Shown: positions 1-5,047 of the stretch, one piece after another | Numbering within the stretch: position 1 is the first letter of the stretch | Layout of the letters: each line of letters opens with the position of its first letter | Origin: Eubacteriales Family XIII. Incertae Sedis bacterium | GTDB lineage: Bacteria > Bacillota > Clostridia > Peptostreptococcales > Anaerovoracaceae | Direction: 5' to 3' | DNA length: 5,047 bases | Assembly (NCBI GenBank): GCA_031276775.1 | Contig: JAISML010000113.1 | Span: forward strand, 1 to 5,047 | Notes under the pieces: generated by a model | Databases searched by the model: none | Told to the model about the DNA's origin: nothing | What the model saw: only the letters and a program-made list of their open reading frames with translations | Made by a program: the position numbers and the translations under genes

Positions 1-1114
1 TCATCTTCGCCACCTCGTTCAGGGTCGCGCCGAGCGCTTCCGCGTTCGTGGCGTTGGACACCTGCGTATCCGCCAAATAGACGAAGCGAATGGGATCGTT
101 GCTGCCCTGCTCGGGCGCAGTCTTGAATTGACCCGCAAAGAGAATTTCGTTGCCTACTTCATACGTGTAGGCTGTATTCGCTTCCAGACCCGTTACGGGA
201 ATCTTGTGCACGTACTTCCCGTTTTGTCCCGTGTTGCCTCCGCTCCCGGGAGACGCTTCGCCCGTAAATGTGAGCGGTTCACCCGTGCCGTCCGCTTTTT
301 TGACGACGATCTTCGTCTCGTCCGCAGCCACGGTGGTGTAGGTGACGTTCACAGCATCCGAGGGATCGTCGCCCATATGCACATTCACCTGCTTGGGCGT
401 CTTGTTGACGTCCGTCGGCGCGGCGGGCGTGTCGTAGGTTGCCGTGAGACTCATGCCCCAGTAGATGTCGGAACTGTTGGAGTCCCTGTTGTGTACGTCG
501 ACCGCGATGGTGTTCTTGCCTTCCGCCAAATACTGCTTGTAGGCCGTGATGTCAAGATTTAAATTCGCCCGATCCTCGTTCGGTTCCCAGACGCCCGGCG
601 CGTCGGTCGTATGGGAGACCGGACCGTCCGGCATATTCACGCGCGCGACCTCATAACCGTTCAGATACATCACAAACCCGTCGTCGACGCCGACGGACGC
701 GTTCAGCGCCTTGATGGCCGCAACATTCTCCACCGTGACGCTCTTGCGGAAATAATAGGTGACGTACGAAGCGGAACTGCCCGCGCCATTGGCGCCTTTT
801 GTGATCAATGTGCCGCCCGAAATCGGTCCGAACAGGGGAGAATTGTCGGTCTCCGGATATCCCAAGGGCGAGGCGCCGCTCTGCCATGCGCTGTCGTCAT
901 AGTCCTTGCTTCTGAAATCGGTCGTCTGATCCCCGAAGCGATTGGTGTTTGTGTCGTCGTACTTCCAAACATCGTGGTTCGCGATCAGCGTGACGACTTC
1001 CTCCGCCGCGAACGTTGCGTTCGGGAAAACGAACGCCATCAGTGAGACGATCATCGCCGCGATCAACGCTGCGGATATTCGTCTCCTCGTCTTTAACGTA
1101 AACATTCTTGTCAT
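1..1114 (-). CDS. Secreted PAP-like metallophosphoesterase with N-terminal jellyroll domain (C-terminus outside window)
   Basis: The first 371 codons of this gene are present; the 3' part lies beyond base 1. Residues 1 to about 36 form a signal peptide (basic TRRR, then a hydrophobic stretch, cleavage near ATFA/AEE), so the protein is exported. Residues 38-228 look like a galactose-binding-type jellyroll (VWKYDD, DYDDSAWQSGASPLGY, TYYFRK, DDGFVMYLNGYEVAR, GKNTIAVDVHN). Residues 238-332 resemble the Fn3-like N-terminal domain of purple acid phosphatases (VNVHMGDDPSDAVNVTYTT, then VTGLEANTAYTYEVG and FKTAP). Residues 342-351 (IRFVYLADTQ) are the first strand and motif I of a calcineurin-like phosphoesterase, with D349 as the probable metal ligand and Gln where many relatives have His. 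The chosen ATG has AAAGGAGG eleven bases upstream; an ATG three codons later is less well placed. The gene starts three bases after the cohesin-like gene and is probably translationally coupled to it. Substrate unknown; phosphomonoester or phosphodiester hydrolysis outside the membrane is inferred from family only. Confidence 0.85.
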   Translation of the reverse strand, partial: MTRMFTLKTRRRISAALIAAMIVSLMAFVFPNATFAAEEVVTLIANHDVWKYDDTNTNRFGDQTTDFRSKDYDDSAWQSGASPLGYPETDNSPLFGPISGGTLITKGANGAGSSASYVTYYFRKSVTVENVAAIKALNASVGVDDGFVMYLNGYEVARVNMPDGPVSHTTDAPGVWEPNEDRANLNLDITAYKQYLAEGKNTIAVDVHNRDSNSSDIYWGMSLTATYDTPAAPTDVNKTPKQVNVHMGDDPSDAVNVTYTTVAADETKIVVKKADGTGEPLTFTGEASPGSGGNTGQNGKYVHKIPVTGLEANTAYTYEVGNEILFAGQFKTAPEQGSNDPIRFVYLADTQVSNATNAEALGATLNEVAKM

Positions 1115-1117
1115 TTT

Positions 1118-2113
1118 TTACAGAACCTCCTTTGTTGTTTGCCCATCGGTTTCTTCTCTGCCTTCTTCTCTTTTTCTCTTTATCAATAAAAATCCCAAAG
1201 TGAGGACGGCAACCAAACATACGGCTGCAAGAACCAAGAGCGCCATGTTCAGCTTAGCTGCATCATCACCCGGAATTAGGGTATTTTCGTTCCCCCCGGC
1301 GCGGGGAACTTCGGAGGAAGGGATCGGGGCTGTATTGTCCCCGACTTCGCCGGATGTGGTTTGCTCAATCAAATTTCCCATGCCGCGCTCTGCGGTCGCA
1401 TCGGATCCGTTGTCCGCGTTGCCGCCGCCCGCGCTTGTCGAAACCGTGTTGACGGGATTGGAATTTACGGAAGAATTACCGCGCGCCGCGTTGCCCGAAG
1501 GCGGGTTGCCGCCACCCGGTTTTACGGAAGGATCGGGCGGATCGAGAGGAAGCGGCGGATTGTCCGCGCCTTCCCTGCTGATGGCAATCACCTTGCGCAG
1601 GGGTACGTTCTCCGTTTGGAACGCACCCCCCGCCGCAGTATGGAATGCGGCGTGATCGATGACGATCGATGTATTCTCCGTTCCTGCGTAATGCATATAA
1701 ACCGTAGCGGTAAGCCCGCCCGTGAAGCTGTTGGCGCCGGAAAATGCGGTGAACCACACCAAGCCCCGCGCTTCTTCGGGTCCGGCTTCACTGTATTGCG
1801 CCACGCTGTAGTCCACCGACTCGATCGTCACGCCCGTCCCGCATTGAATCGCCAGTTCCACACCGGCGAATGCTCTGCCGTATTCGATGAAGATCGGCAG
1901 GGTGAAATCGACCTGCGTCCGCGTGAGCGACACGGCGGAATCGGCGCGGATCGGCGCACTTCCCTGCGTTTGAACGTCCGCGCCGAACGAAACGGGCGCG
2001 GAACAAAGCAACGCCGCGCCGACAAGCAAAACGGCAAGCGCCCGGCGCAGACCGTTTCCGAATTGCATCCTTTCTTTCAGATATCCCTTTGAGGCAACAT
2101 TTTCCAACTTCAT
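1118..2113 (-). CDS. Membrane-anchored surface protein with a cohesin-like domain
   Basis: This is a 331-residue exported protein. A signal peptide spans about residues 16-45 (GLRRALAVLLVGAALLCSAP, cleavage near SFG/A). Residues about 58-178 look like a cohesin or related CBM-fold beta-sandwich: alternating strands such as VDFTLPIFIEYG, the AFAGVELAIQ segment typical of such domains, GVTIESVDYS, GGLTATVYMHYAG and TSIVIDHAAF. Residues 183-288 are a low-complexity spacer rich in Pro, Gly, Asn and Ser. Residues 289-311 form one hydrophobic membrane helix followed by KRKR and a charged tail of about 16 residues, giving an outside-facing N-terminus. Cohesin domains of known function bind dockerin modules; whether this one does is not shown by the sequence. 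The ATG has AAGGAGG eleven bases upstream, the same spacing as the next gene. An internal ATG at residue 16 would also leave an intact signal peptide but has a poorer site. It is probably the first gene of an operon with the phosphoesterase. The cohesin assignment is by eye and moderate. Confidence 0.82.
   Translation of the reverse strand: MKLENVASKGYLKERMQFGNGLRRALAVLLVGAALLCSAPVSFGADVQTQGSAPIRADSAVSLTRTQVDFTLPIFIEYGRAFAGVELAIQCGTGVTIESVDYSVAQYSEAGPEEARGLVWFTAFSGANSFTGGLTATVYMHYAGTENTSIVIDHAAFHTAAGGAFQTENVPLRKVIAISREGADNPPLPLDPPDPSVKPGGGNPPSGNAARGNSSVNSNPVNTVSTSAGGGNADNGSDATAERGMGNLIEQTTSGEVGDNTAPIPSSEVPRAGGNENTLIPGDDAAKLNMALLVLAAVCLVAVLTLGFLLIKRKREEGREETDGQTTKEVL
1126..1133 (-). promoter_or_regulatory. 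Ribosome binding site of the phosphoesterase gene, embedded in the preceding gene
   Basis: The minus strand reads AAAGGAGG here, a near-perfect Shine-Dalgarno sequence eleven bases before the ATG at 1114. It overlaps codons for Lys-Glu-Val of the upstream cohesin-like protein, so ribosomes finishing that gene arrive directly on this site. This supports the start choice and translational coupling. Confidence 0.8.
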
Positions 2114-2340
2114 TTCCCTTCATTCCTCCTTTTCGCACTGTGCGTTTGGTTCACGCCTCAGTTTCGCCACTTTTGATCCGGGTCAGCATTCCCCATCGGC
2201 GCGGCATCCCGGCGACGTTCGCGTCCGCGGTCGTTTCCTCCATATCCCCGTTTCATTGATCCCTACGATAAACGATGGATGTAAAATCCGAATTTCGATG
2301 AAGTAAATTGCAGGTTAAGCCGATGTAAAGAGATACAAAA
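2114..2340 (-). other. Intergenic region that should hold the promoter of the surface-protein operon
   Basis: About 225 bases separate the operon terminator from the cohesin-like gene. The distal part (about 2260-2340) is AT-rich and the proximal part (about 2150-2250) is GC-rich. No convincing sigma-A promoter is visible; the best pair, TTTACT and TTACAT with 17 bases between them, matches consensus poorly. GGAAAC at 2238-2233 and CGTC at 2217-2214, 15 bases apart, resemble an ECF-sigma promoter but the match is weak. A 30-codon ATG frame at 2243-2151 has no good ribosome binding site and is probably chance. No riboswitch was recognised. Confidence 0.5.
2125..2131 (-). promoter_or_regulatory. 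Ribosome binding site of the cohesin-like gene
   Basis: The minus strand reads AAGGAGG, eleven bases before the ATG at 2113. It favours that start over the in-frame ATG at 2068. An out-of-frame ATG at 2123 is too close to the site to be preferred. Confidence 0.7.
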
Positions 2341-2372
2341 ATGCCCCTGCAATGCGATGTTTGCAGGGGCAT
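2336..2372 (-). terminator. Rho-independent terminator of the der-plsY-gpsA operon
   Basis: Perfect 12-base inverted repeat: ATGCCCCTGCAA at 2341-2352 and TTGCAGGGGCAT at 2361-2372, with an eight-base loop. Reading on the minus strand, the GC-rich stem is followed directly by TTTT, making a run of five T with the last stem base. It lies about 50 bases past the gpsA stop and separates the housekeeping operon from the surface-protein genes. An A-run on the other side is too weak to say it works in both directions. Confidence 0.93.
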
Positions 2373-2421
2373 TCCCGATGTTCGTTCCCGCACGGATTCA
2401 GTCGCGCGGTATTGCGGCGGT

Positions 2422-3429
2422 CTACAGTTCCCGCTCGTGACGCTTCGGTCTTCCCATGAGGGCGGCGAGCGCTTCCTTTGCGTCGATCCCGCCTTTGATG
2501 ACCTTGCAGATGTGCTCGGTGATCGGCATCTTCGCGTCGAATTTGCGCGACAGATCGTAAGCGGCTTCGGCCGTGTACATGCCTTCCACCACCATGCCTA
2601 TCTTGGCGGTTGCCTCCCGCGGATCCATGCCCTCGCCGATCAGAATGCCGCAACGCCGGTTTCTGCTGTGCATGCTCGTACACGTCACGATCAGATCGCC
2701 GACGCCGGCCAACCCCGAAAAGGTTTCCGCGTGCGCGCCCATCCTGACGCCAAGCCGCACCATCTCGGCCATGCCCCGCGTCATGAGCGCGGCTTTCGTA
2801 TTGTCGCCGAAACCCATGCCGTCGGATATGCCGGCGCCGAGCGCGATGATGTTTTTCAGCGAGCCGCCCAGTTCCAAACCGAGCACGTCGCTGTTCGTGT
2901 AGATTCTGAATCGATCCGTCATGAACGCATCCTGAACCCGCTCGGCCGTTTCGATGCGCGCGGACGCAACCGCCACCGTCGTGGGCATGTTCATGCCGAC
3001 TTCCTCCGCGTGCGAAGGTCCCGACAGCGCCGCAAAGGCGTAGTCCGGCGCACATTCCTCCGCGATTTGGGAGCAGGTTTTCAGGCTGTTTTGTTCAATG
3101 CCTTTCGCCACGTTCACGAGGATCGCGCCTTGCCGCATCAAAGGAAGCGCAGCCTTTAGCGCATCCCGAAAACGTTGCGCCGGCGCCGCGAACAGGACAA
3201 TGTCCGCGTCGTGCAGCGCCTCTTTCGATTCACGCGCAATCCGCACGTTGCCGCTGAGTTTGACGCCGGGCAAGTAACGTTTGTTTTCGCCCGCGCGCTC
3301 CATCTCCGCGAGCAACGCGTCGTTCGGATCCCAGATACGCACATTGTGCCCACGGCCACCCAACAGATTGGCGAGCGCCGTTCCCCAACTGCCGCCGCCG
3401 ATTACGCCGATTTTATTCCCGTTTGTCAT
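2422..3429 (-). CDS. gpsA: NAD(P)-dependent glycerol-3-phosphate dehydrogenase
   Basis: A 335-residue protein, the usual length for bacterial GpsA. It reduces dihydroxyacetone phosphate to sn-glycerol-3-phosphate in the cytoplasm, supplying the backbone for phospholipids. The N-terminal Rossmann fold shows IGVIGGGSWGTALA (residues 7-20; GxGxxG at 11-16). NVAKGIE holds conserved Lys109, SGPSHAEEV is at 136-144, and GGSLKNIIALGAG contains the likely catalytic Lys192. GDNTKAALMTRG (208-219), GVGDLIVTC with D245, SRNRR and VEGMYTA are further family signatures that shape the substrate pocket. The frame extends upstream to a GTG at 3450, but the ATG at 3429 is chosen because AAAAGGAG sits just before it and because the Rossmann strand then begins at the usual distance. 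It follows plsY, which uses its product, and is the last gene before the terminator. All expected motifs are present. Confidence 0.97.
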   Translation of the reverse strand: MTNGNKIGVIGGGSWGTALANLLGGRGHNVRIWDPNDALLAEMERAGENKRYLPGVKLSGNVRIARESKEALHDADIVLFAAPAQRFRDALKAALPLMRQGAILVNVAKGIEQNSLKTCSQIAEECAPDYAFAALSGPSHAEEVGMNMPTTVAVASARIETAERVQDAFMTDRFRIYTNSDVLGLELGGSLKNIIALGAGISDGMGFGDNTKAALMTRGMAEMVRLGVRMGAHAETFSGLAGVGDLIVTCTSMHSRNRRCGILIGEGMDPREATAKIGMVVEGMYTAEAAYDLSRKFDAKMPITEHICKVIKGGIDAKEALAALMGRPKRHEREL

Positions 3430-3515
3430 ATTACTCCTTTTTTCGCGCACAGCATCTCTGCGGCATATTGCCGCATTTTGTACACATTCAACATGTCAAT
3501 ATAACGCGATTCCAT
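3426..3515 (-). CDS. Possible 29-residue small protein between plsY and gpsA
   Basis: An ATG frame of 29 codons starts eight bases upstream-to-downstream from the plsY stop codon's first base and ends in TGA that overlaps the gpsA ATG as ATGA. The bases just before it, GGTGATCTGT, include GGTGAT, which can pair with the 3' end of 16S rRNA at a reasonable distance, so initiation is plausible. The peptide begins MESRYIDMLNVYKMRQYAAE and ends in AKKGVI; it has no signal peptide or recognisable domain. It could be a genuine small protein, a coupling device that carries ribosomes to gpsA, or the tail of a frameshifted PlsY, since it lies in the -1 frame of plsY. It could also be chance: a gap this short stays open fairly often, and the ATGA overlap follows automatically from the base after the gpsA ATG. 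No function is proposed. Confidence 0.33.
   Translation of the reverse strand: MESRYIDMLNVYKMRQYAAEMLCAKKGVI
3434..3441 (-). promoter_or_regulatory. Ribosome binding site that fixes the gpsA start
   Basis: The minus strand reads AAAAGGAG, four bases before the ATG at 3429. The spacing is short but the site is the only good one nearby, and it lies downstream of the alternative GTG at 3450, which therefore cannot use it. Confidence 0.75.
3459..3475. repeat. Seven-base inverted repeat in the plsY-gpsA gap
   Basis: TGCGGCA at 3459-3465 and TGCCGCA at 3469-3475 flank a three-base loop. In the operon mRNA this hairpin would sit about 17 bases ahead of the gpsA ribosome binding site. On the plus strand it is followed by TTTT and so resembles a short terminator for antisense transcription. 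The function is uncertain. Confidence 0.5.
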
Positions 3516-3520
3516 ACAGA

Positions 3521-4201
3521 TCACCCACGTTTTGAACCGTCGGAATCCGAGTTTTTTTTTTCTTTGCCTCCAAAGCGGATCTTCGATTCGGATCCGTTCA
3601 GGATGCGCTTGATGTTCCCCAGGTGTTTGATGACGATCAGCGCGGCGACGAACAGAATCCAACCGGGATACCAAGGATGGAAAAAATGGCTCACGGGAAT
3701 TGCGGCGACGGCCGCGAGGATGACGCCGGCGGAAACCATGCGCACGGCTGCCACCGTAAGCAGCACGATCGCGATCAGGATCAGAGCGAGAATCGGATCG
3801 ACGGCCAAAAGTACGCCGAAGGTCGTCGCGACGCCTTTGCCCCCTTTCAGTTCATACAGAGCCGGCCACATATGCCCGAGCATGACGGCCAAACCGCATA
3901 ACATGGCGTAGGCCAATCCGAAAAAATGCAAGGTCAGCGCCGCAGGCAAAAATCCTTTCAGCACATCGACGGCGAACGTGATGGCGGCCGCCTTTTTCCC
4001 CATGGTTCTGAGCGCGTTTGTCGTTCCTGCGTTGCCGCTGCCTTCGCTGCGTATGTCGATGCCGCGCGCCTTGCCGAGCGTGATCGCGGGGTTGAAATTC
4101 CCGACAAAATACACGGCGACGAGGATGAGCGCCAACAGGAGATGGTTGACCGGAATCGATCGCAACGATTCAAAGTATCCCACAGTCGCGTATCCCGTCA
4201 T
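3521..4201 (-). CDS. plsY: Acyl-phosphate:glycerol-3-phosphate acyltransferase PlsY
   Basis: A 226-residue integral membrane enzyme that moves an acyl group from acyl-phosphate (made by PlsX) to glycerol-3-phosphate, giving lysophosphatidic acid. Motif 1 is GSGNAGTTNALRTMGKK (54-70), motif 2 is GHMWPALYELKGGKGVAT (109-126) and motif 3 is HLGNIKRIL (193-201). These are the three conserved cytoplasmic-face motifs of the family. Hydrophobic segments fall near 20-37, 71-90, 94-112, 127-150, 152-172 and 178-192. The ATG shares one base with the der stop (TGATG) and has AAAGGGGA upstream, inside der. The N-terminus has about 18 residues before the first helix, somewhat longer than usual. The frame is open far upstream through der, but that part is antisense to nothing real and is der in another frame. 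The C-terminal tail is very basic (GGKEKKN) and is encoded over a ten-A tract that could cause slippage. It is followed by gpsA, the supplier of its substrate. Confidence 0.96.
   Translation of the reverse strand: MTGYATVGYFESLRSIPVNHLLLALILVAVYFVGNFNPAITLGKARGIDIRSEGSGNAGTTNALRTMGKKAAAITFAVDVLKGFLPAALTLHFFGLAYAMLCGLAVMLGHMWPALYELKGGKGVATTFGVLLAVDPILALILIAIVLLTVAAVRMVSAGVILAAVAAIPVSHFFHPWYPGWILFVAALIVIKHLGNIKRILNGSESKIRFGGKEKKNSDSDGSKRG
3551..3571 (-). other. Ten-A tract with an A_AAA_AAC slippery heptamer and upstream GGAGG near the plsY 3' end
   Basis: The minus strand carries ten consecutive A (3561-3552) followed by C. In the plsY frame the codons are GAA AAA AAA AAC, so bases 3557-3551 form A_AAA_AAC in the correct phase for -1 slippage. 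GGAGG at 3571-3567 ends nine bases before the heptamer, similar to the stimulatory SD-like element known at dnaX frameshift sites. A small hairpin (TCGG/CCGA) follows at once. A -1 shift would replace the last nine residues with 41 and end at the gpsA start codon. Frameshifting is inference only. Confidence 0.35.
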
Positions 4202-5047
4202 CAATCTTCCCCTTTTTCCCGAAACACGAACTTGAGCGAAGTGCCCTCGAATCCAAAGGCGTCCCGAATCCGATTTTCCAAATACCTGGCGTATGAAAAA
4301 TGCATCAGATCGCGTCGGTTTACCTTGAACGAGAACAGCGGCGGACACGTCCCCACCTGTGTCACGTAGTAAATTCTGAGACGTTTGCCCTTGTCGGAGG
4401 GAGGATTGTGCATCATCATCGCGTCCTGAACGAGGCTGTTGAGGCTCCCCGTGGAGACACGCAGGGAGCGGTTTTCCGCTGCGGCGGCGACGGAGTCCAG
4501 AATATTTTTCATTCTTTGTCCGGTCCTGACCGAAACAAATACCACGAGCGCATAGTCCATGAACGGAAATTCCGCATATACCTTTTTGCGGTATTCCTCC
4601 AGGGTGCCGGTCGTCTTTTCGATCAAATCCCATTTGTTGACGGCGATCACGATGCCCTTACCCGCTTCGTGCGCCAAGCCGCCGATCTTCTTGTCCTGTT
4701 CCGTCACGCCGTCGCGCGCGTCGATCATGAGTACGCACACGTCGCACCGCTCGATCGCCGCGATGGCCCGGATCACGCTGTATCGCTCGATGTCGTCCGA
4801 CACCTTGCTCTTGCGCCGGATGCCCGCCGTGTCGATGAGGACGTAATCGGATCCCCCGTAAGAAAACGGCGTATCGACGGCATCCCTCGTCGTCCCTGCC
4901 ACGTCGGAGACGATGACCCGATTCTCCCCGGTCAACGCGTTGATGAGGGAACTCTTGCCCACATTCGGTTTCCCGACGATGGCGACGCGCACGGCGGCGT
5001 CACGATCTTCCGCCCCTCCGACCGCCGGCAGCGCTTCGACGACGCGA
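4201..5047 (-). CDS. der: Ribosome-assembly GTPase Der/EngA (N-terminal half outside window)
   Basis: The last 281 codons are present; the first GTPase domain lies beyond base 5047, and the frame stays open to the edge. Der is a tandem GTPase needed for maturation of the 50S ribosomal subunit in the cytoplasm. The fragment starts in the acidic interdomain linker (VVEALPAVGGAEDRDAA) and enters the second G domain: G1 GKPNVGKS, G2 AGTTRD, G3 DTAG, G4 NKWD, and a G5 region reading FVSVRTGQ where relatives usually have SA. The C-terminal part is the KH-like domain with the hallmarks NPPSDKGKRLRIYYVTQV, HFSYARYLENRIRDAFGFEG and VFREKG. A GTG at 4992 lies inside the gene and is not the real start. 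The stop overlaps the plsY start by one base, indicating one transcript. Confidence 0.96.
   Translation of the reverse strand, partial: RVVEALPAVGGAEDRDAAVRVAIVGKPNVGKSSLINALTGENRVIVSDVAGTTRDAVDTPFSYGGSDYVLIDTAGIRRKSKVSDDIERYSVIRAIAAIERCDVCVLMIDARDGVTEQDKKIGGLAHEAGKGIVIAVNKWDLIEKTTGTLEEYRKKVYAEFPFMDYALVVFVSVRTGQRMKNILDSVAAAAENRSLRVSTGSLNSLVQDAMMMHNPPSDKGKRLRIYYVTQVGTCPPLFSFKVNRRDLMHFSYARYLENRIRDAFGFEGTSLKFVFREKGED

Noticed and set aside
942..1655. Long plus-strand frame opposite the cohesin-like and phosphoesterase genes
   Set aside because: It overlaps two well-supported minus-strand genes with domain signatures, has no ribosome binding site, and its translation is low-complexity shadow sequence.
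1998..2009. Possible lipoprotein signal at the cysteine in the leader of the cohesin-like protein (AALLC)
   Set aside because: The residue before Cys is Leu, which does not fit a lipobox, and a normal signal-peptidase I site follows a few residues later.
2151..2243. A 30-codon ATG frame on the minus strand in the intergenic region before the cohesin-like gene
   Set aside because: It has only a weak GGGG before the ATG, no recognisable sequence and no tight spacing to the next gene, so chance is the simplest explanation.
2165..2245. Resemblance to a c-di-GMP-I (GEMM) riboswitch: GGACGCGAACGTC and AATGCTGACCCGG on the minus strand
   Set aside because: The conserved core bases are not matched exactly, and I could not build the paired helices around them. 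A covariance-model search would settle it.
2341..3159. Long plus-strand frame antisense to gpsA, starting at the terminator
   Set aside because: It is rich in Arg and His, as expected for the complement of a GC-biased gene, and begins inside the terminator hairpin.
3576..3596. Six-base inverted repeat CGGATC/GATCCG inside plsY
   Set aside because: It lies within a conserved coding stretch, lies upstream rather than downstream of the slippery tract, and has a nine-base loop, so it is probably incidental.
4202..4633. N-terminal extension of the plsY frame through der
   Set aside because: The extension overlaps the conserved KH-like part of der in another frame, and the ATG at 4201 has a ribosome binding site and gives the normal PlsY length.

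Overview
All convincing genes in this window lie on the minus strand, so the natural reading direction runs from base 5047 down to base 1. The sequence looks like a chromosomal piece of a moderately GC-rich Bacillota, most likely of the class Clostridia. The reasons are the conserved der-plsY-gpsA gene order, strong AGGAGG-type ribosome binding sites, a clostridial-style PlsY (GNxxPA...GIDIR..GSGNAGTTN) and a Gram-positive style surface protein with a signal peptide, a long spacer and a C-terminal membrane anchor. I cannot name a genus.

Region 1 (5047 to about 2336) is a housekeeping operon. It starts inside der, the ribosome-assembly GTPase, whose first GTPase domain is outside the window. 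The der stop shares one base with the start of plsY, the acyl-phosphate:glycerol-3-phosphate acyltransferase. Next, 91 bases after the plsY stop, is gpsA, which makes the sn-glycerol-3-phosphate that PlsY acylates in the first step of phospholipid synthesis. The operon closes with a strong intrinsic terminator at 2336-2372. The plsY-gpsA gap is not empty. It holds a possible 29-codon reading frame with a usable ribosome binding site, whose stop overlaps the gpsA start codon. The end of plsY also carries a ten-A tract containing a correctly phased A_AAA_AAC slippery heptamer, with an SD-like GGAGG nine bases upstream. A -1 shift there would read straight through the gap to the gpsA start.

Region 2 (2340-2114) is an intergenic stretch of about 225 bases, AT-rich on the terminator side and GC-rich near the next gene. 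It must hold the promoter for region 3, but I see no strong consensus.

Region 3 (2113 to 1, continuing outside) is a second, two-gene unit for the cell surface. The first gene encodes a 331-residue membrane-anchored protein with a cohesin-like beta-sandwich domain, a disordered Pro/Gly/Asn/Ser-rich spacer and one C-terminal transmembrane helix. Three bases later begins a secreted multidomain protein: a jellyroll domain, a purple-acid-phosphatase-type Fn3-like domain and the first strand of a calcineurin-like metallophosphoesterase domain, cut off by the window edge. The ribosome binding site of the second gene lies inside the last codons of the first, so the two are probably co-translated. 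This surface pair is the most interesting accessory content. The slippery tract and small frame at the plsY-gpsA junction are the most unusual fine-scale features. I saw no mobile element, CRISPR array, tRNA or rRNA.
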